A DNA stretch of 64,000 nt from Erythroxylum novogranatense (Eukaryota; Streptophyta; Magnoliopsida; Malpighiales; Erythroxylaceae), in NCBI GenBank assembly GCA_029891385.1, contig CM057228.1, positions 32,179,023 to 32,243,022 on the forward strand, written 5' to 3'. The position numbers were made by a program, and so were the translations under genes. How positions within the stretch are numbered: the stretch's first letter is position 1; every line of letters begins with the position of its first letter. Positions 23,601 through 36,199 of this stretch are shown here, one piece after another. The notes below the pieces were generated by a model, which made no database searches, was not told the origin of the DNA, and worked only from the letters and a program-made list of their open reading frames with translations.

Positions 23601-26600
23601 AGGATATGTCAATTCATAAAACGAAGTTGTGATATATCTATTTCAGAAATTTACTGTTCCAAGAGAACGAGAGACATGTCCAACCTTCGATAATATTTAC
23701 GTGAACGAGTGGAGAGAATTCTGTAATTAATATCGAGAGGATTAGGCAATAATTGCCGGTTCTTTTAAACCATAAGTTTATGGTTATTTATAATAACGTT
23801 TGAACTTGTTAATAATTTAATTGAAATAAAGTTATAATTTCAAATAAATATTAATTAGAATTACAATTAATTCTAATTAAATATCAATTAAGATTAAACA
23901 AGATCTAAAGTATTATATTGGTCATTATTTATTAAATATATCTTATTTAACCCTAAAGTTTTTAAATTTTACAATTTAGCCAAACTCAATTAAAATACTT
24001 TTTTCTCTTCATTTTTTTTTGTGACTTATTAAATTTCTAAATATATCAACAATAGATATAAATTATTGTAGCATTCCACTCCCGCGAGACCTGAACCCAA
24101 CATCGATGGATAATATCCGAGTCCGTGTCCCGCGATAGTAACGTGCTAGATCACTCAATCAATCAAACTCAGTATAAAATTTTTTTTGAGGCACAATCGT
24201 AAGCAGAAAACAATAATCAATTCGAGCCCATTTCAATTATAAACTTATTCAATCACAGCCATACAATCATTAGAATTTCAATGTCATTTGGGCCCATTAC
24301 AAAAACAAAAGATTTGAAATCATAATTCATTACACTTCAAAATCATTTACTAACATTTCCAATTTGGAAAGTTGATACAGAACATAATTATTTACATACT
24401 CATGATATAATCATTACTGAAAACACAATTTGATATAAATACAAAAAATAAGAATTCAGACGTGAACTGATCCCGACCTCTATCTTTTCTATTATATGCA
24501 GTAAGTATACTCTCGTTTGCCTAACGGGGTATTCTTCCGACCCTGAAAAATATTTGCAAATTTTGGATGAGTTTTACGAACTCAATTAGTGACCGTCATC
24601 GATGGCTCACCCAATCACGTAACACATAGTTCACATCATTACACATTTCACACTTTACATTCAATACAATTTAATCACTCAATTATGCATATGCAGTGCA
24701 CATAAGACCCACTTTCTATTTGTTATTTTGTTGTGATCGAGTACCTAAAATGTCCCTTAAAGGACTCATTAATTGTCTCATTAATAACTGTCTCATATAG
24801 GGCTCATTAAACGTTGAACATGAGACTCTGAATCACTTTTGAGCTCGAGATTCATTTTCACTCGTTGAGCTTTAAGCTCTGATCGGTAGCTATTCTGGTC
24901 ACAGCAATCATTATGTTTTATGAATTCATGACATGGAATGCATCACTTACATTTGCATATCTAATTCAATCACTTTCTCATATCATCGGACCTTATTCCG
25001 GCATTCAACATTAGAGTTGAGAATTCACACTTTCATTCGTATGCAAATGCACATTCATCACACATTTAACAATCACATTAAGTACACATAGTTCATCCAA
25101 TTCATATTCAAGTAGCACTTCAATATTTAATCAACATTACAATCATCGGACCTCCTGTTCGGAAGCCAACACAGTCAATCACATTCAGTAGTCAATTAAT
25201 ACAAAATGAAACAAAGCAAACAATGAAGTGAGATCATCTCGGTCTACTTACAATACGCTCCAGATTAACACTAGCTTCAATGATCTGGAAATGTTTAAAT
25301 GCAAACGTTTATCCTGCACATCAACATGCCAAACAGACGATGCACACACATTAATAGTTGCACAATTATAAGTATGCATTTATACACAAGTGTATATACG
25401 GAATATGTACAATGCATATTCATGACAATCTCGAGTATCTTTTCAATTTTCACACTATATCCACATTCGCATTTTATCACTCAATTACTTGTCATTTCAA
25501 TTGTAGCATTATTTGCTCTCACAATTAACAATTTCCCATTCACTTTAACTTGATACCCATTACTCCTCTCATTTGAATCACAACTTCAATCATATGAATA
25601 TCTTTATTCCCAAACAAACTCATACCTTTGGTGCATTGATATCTACAATTCATTCACTAATGTTATTCCAACATTACAAGATCACTCATTATCCAAACTT
25701 TCCTTTCTTCTTATAAATTTCACCAAATTTCCAATCCTTCGGGTTTATTTTCCATGACCAATTAGACAATTCAAATGAAGTAATTTGGAAACACTTTATT
25801 CTATCAAAACGTTTCCCATTGTTTTAAGTTTCTAATGACACCAAAATCACTCAATTTGGTTTAGAAATGTGAAAGTTATACTCAAATTCAGACTACTTTT
25901 ATTCAGAAACAACACCCCATACTCAACTTTCACCCAAAAATTGAAACTCTTAGAATCCGATTCATAATTTTTTTTCTTCATATGATTTACATCCTTATGT
26001 CTCTAGTCTACTTAAAATAAAAAATCAGTCCATTTGGATAACCACAGAAAAAGATATGCCCAAATTACTGATGGATGTTCAGTGCTGAAAAGTTTGCCGC
26101 GACGAACTCCTCCAGAGAGGAATTCTCGCGACATTTTCATATGTTCGCTTCTCCCGACAAAAATCGTCATTAAAATCCTTCAAGTTCACCACGGCGAACT
26201 TTCACAAAAGCATACACCGTTCTTCCCATTTTTCAGATTTTTCACATCTAACAACTTACACTTAACTTTTCTTATACCTCAACCATCTTTTTTACTTCTT
26301 TTTAAACTTCATTCTCTACTCCATTTCAACTCAATATCATCTATACACAAATCAAAATTCCATGCTTGATCACAAATACCCAAAATAGAACACAAATATA
26401 TACATTATACATTAAAAAACACCATCATATCCCATTTAACCTCTAACAATCATCACAAATGCTTCAATTTATCAAACCCATAATATTTAACAAGCTACTT
26501 ACTTGTTTTACCTTCTAACTCTTCAAACATCTTCAAGATCACCATGAACCCTACCTCTCCAGCATACACGATCATCACAAACAGAGGTGGAGTAGGTTAG

Positions 26601-28348
26601 GTCTTTTGTGATAAATGAAGAAGACAACATAATTTTGGAGTAGAAAATGAAGGGTTAAAGCAAAGCTTATGTTGAAAGGGTGAGAAGAGACTATCATAGA
26701 TGGTGGAGAAGAAGAATAAAGAAAGATGAAGGAGAGAGCATTTAGTCACAAGTGAAGAATAACTGAACCTTGGTCTTGCAAGGGGAAATTACGAGTATGA
26801 GGTGTGTGGCATGGCAAGTGACACTTGTCACTTGCCACGTGTCACCACTTTGTGATTTCTAATGGGTCCTTTTTAATGACTAGTCTATTTTGTCTCCAAT
26901 TTCTAATCCAATTGTCTCTCAATTTTCAACGACATTTGTCAATAAATCTTAATGTCACATAAAAAAATTCCCACTACTATTTGATAGTAATTTCTAATAC
27001 CATTTATCATTTGTTCTGCCGCTTGGCATTTTTTCTAGTCCAAGAATTATCCCAATTCTTTTTTCAAAAAAATTTCTAAAAAACTCCAAAAAAAATTATA
27101 AATCAAAAAATTTAATCTCCAAATCAAATTTTCAATACAATCAAACCACGATTTCCAATAAAAACCACATTTCTCAATGACATCACATTTACAACAATTA
27201 TATCCGAAAATGTTAATGAATGCATGTACAGTCATTTTGATGTGTGCAAAATTTACTATTCGCATATATGTGCATATCATGAAATGCATGAGCATGAATT
27301 GTGTTTTCTAATTTCTCCGTAATCTCTCACATTTACAATTTTAGCCTTAATATGGGTAACGGGATGTTACAATTATAATCCTAAATTATATTTGAGATAC
27401 ATAAATTAAACTCCTTTAATCTAACTTTCATTCTCTAATTAAAATTTTCACATTTATATATCATGATTGGTATCTAAACAATACGTTAGGATAACACAAA
27501 TATTGGAAATGTCAGAATGGTTTCGTCTAACTTTTTATGCATAATTTTTAAGGTATAATTCAATATTTTTATCATATAGTGTTCCAATTAGATATAAAAT
27601 ATGAAATTAATGTCTATTTTTGTGTCCAATCATGTTAATCGTTCACCATTAATAATTGGTTGTATTATTAATATTTGAAAACTATTGTCAAAGTCATTCT
27701 CCTTGGACAAGAATTTATCTAATCAATAATGACCTTCTTCGTATTCATTTTAGGATGACGAATCCTATATTGATTACTCATTTGTTTCCATATAATTTAT
27801 GTTATATCTAATAACTACCAATTAAGCTATTATTGACTAAAATAAGTCATAAGTAGTGTCAAAAATGACAATCCCTATATAAGATACTTTAGATACCTTA
27901 AATCAAAAGATCACTTATACAATCATCACAAAGAGAATTTTTGTAGATATATAAGTAATGCTCTTAATAAAATTCTCATTTTGAGTTAGTTTAGTGAACT
28001 TACTCTCTAACAAGAACTAATATGTTTATTTAAGTACTCCATATTTTAGTCTGTGAGATCACTACTTCCTTCATAAAGAAGAAATATAATGCTTAGTTTT
28101 CTTTTTACGTTATATTAATGTCTAGTTTCAATAGAATAATGACTAAGAATATTTTAAGAATAACATATAAATGTCTTATAATTCTTATAATTATGATCTC
28201 TTCATAATTTTATATGCAATGTACATTTATCTTATGGACTTTATCTTATAAATAAATTAAATAAATAAATAATTATAAAATAAAGAATATTTTAAATAAT
28301 TATTTCATAAAATTACAAAAACAATAGATTGTATGACATAAATCAATA
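23600..28348 (-). mobile_element. Old solo LTR (second LTR family, copy A), split by a younger LTR
   Basis: Two parts, about 23600-24066 and 27372-28348, align in order with the LTR at 52635-54248. The left part matches its promoter-to-middle region (for example ATTTATTAAATAT near 23930 and 53115, and GGTTATTTATA against GCCTATTTATA). The right part matches the remainder and ends ATCAATA at 28348, corresponding to a 5' LTR start. The Tekay-type solo LTR 24067-27371 interrupts it. The left end is uncertain, so I could not test its target duplication. It is more diverged than copies B and C. Confidence 0.7.
24067..27371 (-). mobile_element. Solo LTR, Tekay-type Ty3/gypsy (3305 bp)
   Basis: Begins TGTAGCATTCC and ends GGGATGTTACA on the plus strand. 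Reversed, this is TGTAACATCCC...TGCTACA, the terminal pattern of the Tekay element at 54969. A perfect 5-bp duplication ATTAT flanks it (24062-24066, 27372-27376). No gag or pol lies inside, so this is an LTR-LTR recombination product. It shares the 3' terminal block with 1-332 and the stem-loop at 24568-24584 with other LTRs. Frames of up to 111 codons inside are not credible genes. Confidence 0.92.
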
Positions 28349-29762
28349 ATCTTCAATTTGAACTAAGTTAAACGTGTAAGTATCTTATATCATATCTACA
28401 TCTGATGATTATGCTAATGTTAGGATAGTGATTTAATAAGAAAATTTTACAAGAATTGTTATGGTGAGTATGCATGCTTGGATCTTCAATGAGACCTAAG
28501 CCCCTTTCATGTGCCAAATATATTTAATGGTCTATAGTACATTACTATCTGAATAATGCAATAAACTATACCAAGCTTATTAAAGAACTTATTGATTCAA
28601 ATAATCATTTTTTTTTCTAAATTAAAATGTGTTGTGGATTGATAGCAATTTGTGCTATATCAAAACCTTTCTAATATCAAACAGTTAATATCCATATAAT
28701 CTTAAACTAGAATATTAACTCATGTATAGGGTAAAAAGATGAAAACACCCTTTGTACATAGGAAACTTTTAGAAAAATCCCTATCATTTGGAATATTTAC
28801 AAAAAGTCTCTATAGTTTGAACTTATCTAAAAAAATGTCCTAGATTTGACTTCCATTAAAAAAACTAATAGAAATTCTAATGTGGCAAAGTTAGTCCATG
28901 TGGACCAATAGAAATTAGATGACATGGAAAACTCAACCTAAAGTTTTACTAACTCATTTTATTTACTTGACTTGACCTGACCCTAATAATAACCTAACCC
29001 TAACCCGTTAGGCTATCTTGGCCTTGTAAACCTAGTTTTCCCCTTGATCATATTTTATTATGTTTTGTTCCACATTCCCTAGAATCCAAAAAACTGGTTA
29101 ACAATTAAGAGACAGTGGAGGATTTTGGTGGTGGTGGTAAGGTTGGTATTTGATAGTGGTTGTAGTGTTTGGTGGAGGAGAGGGTAAGTCTTCTGAACCA
29201 TGATGGTAGAAGTTGCAGTGTTAGCCATAAGTAATGTAGTTTAAATAGGTGGAGTCAGTGTCGGTGGCAACTAGAGAGGGGATAAACTCATTGCAGTCGT
29301 TAAGAGCATGAGCACCTAAAGAAGTTATAAGGTTTTTAAGGCATATTTCTTAGGTTATTATGATTGGATGAGCAAGTTAACGGTAGTGACTCTTGAGAAC
29401 TCTATTGCTAACAGATAAGAGCTTTTTTTTACTAGATCTGAGTTGGGGTCTCAGCATCTAGCTTTGGGGACTTTCTTGAAGGAGTGGTGGTGGTGATGGT
29501 TGTTGTTGGAACTATGGTAAATCCATGGCTTCAACATTTAAGATAATTATAAAAGAAATGTAAGATTCATATAAAAACCTTTGTTCAGTTCCAAGATGCA
29601 AGATTCAATCTTTTGGTATAATCATAAAAGAGTTGAAAGTGTTGGGCACCGATTTACAGAACCCATCTTTAGAACATGAATGTGAGCTTACTCCTATGGA
29701 AATTTCTTGAACATCACCGATTCATCTTCTTGCTCTGATACTACAATTGTTGATACCACAAC
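28349..29762. other. Intergenic DNA; right part probably the leader of the minus-strand LTR element
   Basis: No gene recognised. Positions 29100-29540 carry GGT/GGTGGT-rich stretches. Next to the LTR that ends at 29763, the minus strand reads TGGTATCAACA and then TAGTATCAGAGCA, both like tRNA-Met primer-binding sites. So at least 29600-29762 is likely the untranslated leader of that element, truncated at an unknown point to the left. A short AACCTAACCCTAACCCG at about 28993 is too short to be telomeric. Confidence 0.5.
29731..29760 (-). promoter_or_regulatory. Primer-binding-site-like sequence, apparently duplicated
   Basis: On the minus strand TGGTATCAACA begins four bases after the LTR end. 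A second match, TAGTATCAGAGCA, lies 17 bases further on. The second is closer to the tRNA-Met complement TGGTATCAGAGC; the first sits at the expected distance. Confidence 0.55.
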
Positions 29763-32700
29763 TGTTGGATCCCGTTTGCGGAGCCCAACTAACTCGTGAA
29801 TATCTGATAACTTAAATGAATATTTACATCCATCATACTTCTCAATGCATTTCTTACAGCTAAAAAATATGATCATTTACACTTCATTACCCTCAAACAA
29901 AAGGGGACTTACAAGTTCTAATATATCATAATCCGAAATAACCAGTACAGACATTACAACTCTATCAAAACTCCAAAAAATACAAAGTAAGCAAATCTAA
30001 AGTATTTCCTTCATGCTTTTGCTTTCTTGACTTCTCATCAAAATACCTGAGGAGGGGACAGAGAGGGGTTGAGCTTTACAGCTCGTGGGTAACATGTTTA
30101 TAATAAGGAATAGGCAAAATCAATGAAGTATGTCAATTGTCATAGAAAATTTATAAAGCACATAGTTCTCAATTTTCAACAAATTCACAACTTAACTCGT
30201 AGTTCAAAATATCTTGACATAATGCTCAATTTTGCACTATTCATGACTATGCAAAGATGCAATGCACAAACAAATGGCTCGAGGGTTCCATAGAAACAGA
30301 AGGGAGAACCGAAATTTACACCTTGAACAGAATGAGTCCATTTTTGGAGTTCATATGCCACAAGCGGGTAGCCGGGAGAAGGCTCTTATCGACGTGCACG
30401 TGACGAACAGAATAGTTCCACTCTTGCCCAAACAGAAGCACATAATCATGCTCAAATCGTTTTATCAAATGCTTTCATGCTTTTCATGCTCTTTCTTTTT
30501 TCTCATTCACACAAAATGCCACGACATTTTTCAAGACATAACATAAAATATCTCAATGCATTTCCATCTTTACTTTGAAAGTCATCAACAAAATTCAAAG
30601 ACCAAAACATTTAGAAATTTTGCAAATCATTCAAAAGCCATAAAGCAACATTTATGAAATAATTGAAAACATTTTATTTTCTTGATTTGAAAGAAAGCAT
30701 CTATGGCTCATTTTTCAATTATAAACATGAAACCCAACTAATTTCCTTGCTTATAGGCTTGCTCAAACATGCCTCTTTTTTTGTTCCTCTTGTCTCTCTT
30801 GATCCCTTTATACAATAACAAAAATCCCACAAAGCATAATCAATAAAATTTGTTCTAAAATACTTAAACCCAAACATTTTCTAAACTCCATGAACTAAAA
30901 TCCTTTCAAAAATTCAAAGTATTCAAAATTATCTTACCTTCATTATTCACCAGATGAAGGGATCTTTAGCTCAAAAGAAAGCTCTTCTCTTCCTCTACCT
31001 TTTTCTCTTCTTGAACAACCTTAAAATCTCTTTTGAAGGCTAAGGGAATTTAAAACCCTAGCTTGTTTTCTCTTCTTTCTCTCTCATTCTTTTTCACATT
31101 TTCTCTCTCGTATCTCTTTTCTCATTCACACATTTTGCTTTTCCAGAATCTTCTCATTCACTTTTCCTCCTTTATTTATAAGCAAGACAATACTTCTTCC
31201 AATTATGTCCTGAATTAGATTCTATGTTCTTCATACCATTTGTAGCTCCATGTCTCTAGCTTACCCCAAATCAAAAATAATCTCATTTGGAGTTCTACTG
31301 ATCCCGAAATCATCAAAATACTAAAGTATGTTCAGTGGGATAATACCAGTTTATATTACTTAATAGCACACTCATTGAACATGTCCCACCTTTTTCACTC
31401 AATCTTTCTTATTTCATTTCAGATAGCTTCGATTTTTTCTGTGAAGATGTAGAGCAAAGTCTTACGAATCCAATGGTTCAAGAATCAAATCATTTGGGGG
31501 TCTAGAGAGGAAGTCATGGCCGAAAGAATCAAACATGTCTTTGTCCTTACTCATATTGTACAAATCTTGGCGTAAGTGCCATAACTTTTGCTATAGCTGT
31601 TAGATTGATTTCAAGTTTAGATAGTTTGAAATAGGACTTCGAGATCTACAACTTCTATGATGACCTTGGAGACAAATTCGATCATCTGAATGGTCAAAAA
31701 ATAGAACAAAAGGGAGGACATCATTTTGAGACGAAGATGACATCATCAGACGATACAAGGTTGGGAAAATTGCCATAACTTTTCCTACAGATATCGGATT
31801 AGGGTTTTTTTATGATTGGAAATAATATTTCAAGAGATTTAACTCTCATGAAGACCTTAGAGACAAATTAGATCATCTGAAGGGTCAAAAATAGAACAGA
31901 AAGTATGACATCATTTTGAGACGAAGATGACGTCATCAGACGATACAAGGTTGGGAAAATTGCCATAAATTTCCCTACTTATATCGGATTAGGGTGTTAT
32001 TTATATGAATAGGAGGATTTCAAGATTTACAACTCTTATGAAGACCTTAAAGACCAATTCTATCATCTAGAGGATCAAATTTGGACTAGAATATATTCTG
32101 GACAAAATGAGACGATGCTGACGTCATGAGACGAATTGCTGATGTCATGAGATGAATTTGAAAAAATGATCATAAATTTCTGTACATAACTCGAGTTTAG
32201 ATGTTATTTCAATGAATAGAAAGAAGACTTCAATATCTACAACTCTCATGAAGACCTTAAAGACCAATTCTGTCATCTAGAGGATCAAATTTGGACTAGA
32301 AGATGTTCTGGCCAAACTAAGATGATGTTGACGTCATGAGACGAATTGTTGATGTCATGAGACGAATTGGAAAAATGATCATAACTTTTTGTACAGAACT
32401 TGGATTGAGGTGTTCTTTGGATTAATAGAAAGAACACTCATAAAGACCTTAAAGACCAATTCTATCATCTAAAGGATCAAATTTGGACTAGAAGATGTTC
32501 TGGCCAAACTAACATGATGCTGACGTCCTGAGACAAATTGTTGATGTCATGAGACATATTGGAAAAATGATCATAACTTTTTTTACAAAACTCTGATTCA
32601 GGTTTTCTTTAGATGAATAGAAAGAAGACTTCAATATATACAACTCTTATGAAGACCTTAAAGACCAATTCTATCATCTAGAGGATCAAATTTGGACTAG

Positions 32701-33877
32701 AAGATGTTCTAACCAAACTAAGACGATGCTGATGTCATGAGACGAATTGCTGACGTCATAAGATGAATTGGAAAAATGGTCATAAGTTTTTTTATAGAAC
32801 TTGGATTCAAGTGTTATTTATATTAATAGAAATATAACTTCAATATCTACAACTCTCATGAAGACCTTAAAGACCAATTCTATCATATAGAGGATCAAAT
32901 TTGGACTAGAAGATGTTTTGGCCAAACTAAGACGATGCTGACGTCATGAGACGAATTGGACCTTACAACTTGTAACGCTCGTATCTCCCAACTCCGATAT
33001 CCAAATTTTACAAAATTTATATCGTTGGAAAGGTAAACGAAAGATATAAAACCTCTATGAAGAACTCAAAAACAATATCTGCCTCTATAAGGGTCAAAAT
33101 TTCAAATCAATGTGACTGTCCCGAAAGTTCCATCCTAAACAACATCTCAACTTCAAATGATCATATCTTCTAACTCCATTGTCTAAAAATTTCATACTTT
33201 ATATCAATGGAAATCTAGAAAGATAAGTTACAACTTTCTTGAGACAAGTTTTTCAAAATCTCCCTAGATCAACCCAGAAAATTCATAGAACCTTCAGATC
33301 AAAAATCCAACTCTGCACTACTATTCATTCCCAAAATTTCCAGGCTTAAATTTTCAAAAAATAACATTTCAAACTTCTATTTCTAGTTTACTCCAAAATA
33401 TACAAGTTTAGTTAAAGAAATCATCAAAACCCAAAATTCATAATCAACCTATTCATGCTTTTTCACTTTTCTGCATTTTAAACTTTCATGCTTAAACATT
33501 ATTCTTCCTCTCAACTTCATTTCAAATCAATGTCCTCCATAACGAAAATCATAATCCATGACCAATCATGAGCACCAATTTTAGAACATACACATATATA
33601 TATGTATTCTTCGTCAACTTACTACAAAATTGCAACTTCATTTTTGACTTTCATTTTACTTCTAACCTTCACATTAATTCTTCTCACTTCAAAAATCTCT
33701 TATCCACCAACACCATAGCAAATCATGAATCTATCCACTTTTATCATTCTCTACGTTACTCTTGTCTATAAATTCTTGGTTCAAGAACTTTCATTTATCT
33801 TTTCTTAACTTATGACTAATCATCACAATTTCTTATTCAATAGTTCTAATCTTTCACGAAAAGTTCAAGGTCCAACA
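29763..33877 (-). mobile_element. Long LTR (about 4.1 kb) of a minus-strand LTR retrotransposon, probably Ty3/gypsy
   Basis: On the minus strand it runs from TGTTGGACCTTG (33877) to GGGATCCAACA (29763), with short inverted termini TGTTGGA/TCCAACA. A primer-binding-like site follows at the 29763 side, so this is a 5' LTR, with only some leader remaining. No target duplication fits the two ends, as expected if the rest of the element has been lost. It shares with the Tekay-type LTRs the stem-loop (here GAGCT-TTAC-AGCTC at 30071-30084), and its 3' half is a tandem array (31560-32980). Confidence 0.65.
31560..32980 (-). repeat. Tandem array inside the LTR, period about 186-212 bp, about 7 units
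   Basis: The phrase AGGATCAAATTTGGACTAGA recurs near 32070, 32281, 32473, 32683 and 32892. Each is preceded by CATGAAGACCTTAAAGACCAA (or a close variant) and followed by one or two TGACGTCATGAGACGAATT motifs. Two more diverged units sit near 31690 and 31876 (CATTTTGAGACGAAGATGAC). Spacing between units is 186-212 bp. The similarity among the last five is high enough to suggest local expansion after LTR divergence. Confidence 0.88.
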
Positions 33878-35950
33878 GATAGGGTCTTTTTTCAAAATTT
33901 TCATTAGTTCATGCGGTGTTTTTTTCTTTTACTCCTCATATATAATAGATGTCTTTCACATTTCACAAATATCATATATTTTAAATATTAAACACCTTTA
34001 GCATATTATCTATGTATTTAGGCTTAGAATAGGTAAATAACTTTTCTTATCTATCCACATATTTATTTTAAAATTAAGTTCTTATCTTCTTTATATCTAG
34101 TAAGAGTTATTCTTAGACTAACATATATTCAATGGTTTAAAATATGAAATTTTCCTCTATGAGTAGTATGCCTCTACACAATCCCATTAAAGAGTACACT
34201 TATACTCTTACTAACCTTGTTGAAATAAACTTTATGGATAGATCATAACTCATCGAAGAACTCACCAATATAACATAAATACTTACATAACTCTTAAAAC
34301 TAGTTATGTCCATTTTAATTTATTTTTATTCCAAATATTTGTTTTAACAATTTGTAGTATATTGAAACATTATATTAATTAGATAATATGAAATTAATTT
34401 GTAAAAAGTATTAATAATTATCATACTTCACATATAAATGGTTCCAATAAGCAACGAGTTCTTAAAAGACTTCTTTGCTTATATAGTTAGGATAATTGAC
34501 CATTCTTTTTGCTTATACCATCTAATGTTTGAAATGTTTTCACTTCTTTACAGACTTGAAACTTCTCCATACATCCCCAATAATCTTCAAATTCCATTAT
34601 TTACCTTCTAATGTCAGAATATATCTCTTATGCAATGTAAAAATGTTTATTTAAATTTCAAAATCAAATTAAAAGGAGTATTAATAGGATGTTTCTTACA
34701 TTAACATAACCCTAAATAAGTTTATTAGGAATCTTACATCAATTAATATGATTTAACGGTGGAAAATTTTATTTATGAACTACAACACCTAAGAAAAATG
34801 TCAATTCAATCAGCATTTTCTCATCAAGACATCTGCCTAATTAAAAGCATTAAAAAGTTTATTTACATTATTCTCCAAATCTTATATGGACCTTTTTTAG
34901 CAAAGTTGGACCTTTCTCATTCTTCTTCAAAAATTCTATATTCAAATCGATTATTAACGTTAGTATACAATAAAGAAATCATATAAATAATAATATAAGA
35001 TATGATTATTGTTGTATTAAGTAGCAGCAATTTTTGTCACATGTATGCTTATATAATTTCTATTTTCTTATATTGCATTCATTTCCAAAGGAATATTAGA
35101 AGCTTGGTCTTTTACTACATTTTCATCTGATTGTTGTTCCATAATTTTAATCAGTAGCACTTATCACCTCAAAAGAGCATACGTTTTTTGAACAATCACT
35201 TTCACTACAGAACTTTTAGAAGTGTACTTACAAAGATTATCATGTTGTAGGACTTCTTCATCCCCTCCACTTACTTGTTCTACTTGTGGTTGTTTCTTAA
35301 CAAATTTTATTTGTTTTTTTAACCTTAAAAATTTGACAACAATACCTGAAGGATATAAAGGTTATGGTCTATCATTCTTCTTATTGGTCCTTCCGTGTCT
35401 ATTAAAATTTGTAAAAATTAAAACTATTTCGTGTCTGTTAAAATTTGTAATAATTTAAATATGGATAAAAATTATAAGCTTATTTATCTGCATCTATATG
35501 TAAATTGGATTAAACAATAAAATAATACTAGTAAAACAAATAAGAAAACATAAACTCCTTCATAGACAATAGTTAGAATTACTATTGATGTGCATTTTTT
35601 TCTAGTGATTTGGCATTGTTCTTCATCATCCTCTAAATTCTCTTGCTTTATATATGACCAGTTAGGAGAATCTTTTAGTTGATAAGCATGAGTAGTCTTA
35701 GATTATTTTTTGAAAAAAATTTCTATAGACCCTGATGCAACGAACTTGATCATATATATTTGCTCTTTCCCTTTTATTATAAAGAACTATAATAATAATA
35801 ATAAATGTTGTTGATAATAATCATATTTGCATATTTAGAATAGTAAGGTTTATTTAAACATATAGTAATGAAAACAAAATTTTCTAATAGAAAAAGACAA
35901 AATTACTAAAGACCTTTTATAACTTATCAATATCCATCCAATCTTAGTCA
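33878..35950. other. AT-rich intergenic DNA, no gene recognised
   Basis: Nothing confidently recognised. TTTTTTTCTAGTG at about 35595-35607 looks like the end of a CACTA transposon but has no matching start nearby. A minus-strand open stretch near 35160-35330 (KKQIKFVKKQPQVEQ) is lysine-rich and unrecognised. Confidence 0.5.
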
Positions 35951-36199
35951 ATGTCATTAAAGTCTGAATCATCTTCATCATTATCACTTTTTGTTTCAAT
36001 ATTTAAGCTATTTGGAGGTATGTTAACCTTGTTTATAGGTAAATCTTCTCTAGATCAATTAGGATCCTTATCAGTATCATTTTTAAAGAAATCACTGACA
36101 TTGTCATTTGGTCCTCCCTAATATATTTCTTCAACATTTTCAATGTTAATCAAAAATTCATCAAACAAGTACCTAGTTACCTTCTCTATATAATGACAA

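Noticed and set aside
28988..29010. Telomere-like AACCTAACCCTAACCCG
   Set aside because: Only two partial repeat units, with no array, so not an interstitial telomere.
31560..32980. CRISPR-like regular repeats
   Set aside because: Units are 190-212 bp, vary in length and are similar throughout, with no short repeat/unique spacer structure; they lie in a plant LTR.
35213..35607. Possible 395-bp CACTA-type miniature element (CACTACAG...TTTTCTAGTG)
   Set aside because: The terminal repeats do not match each other beyond CACTA, and the 3-bp flanks (TTT and ATT) differ.
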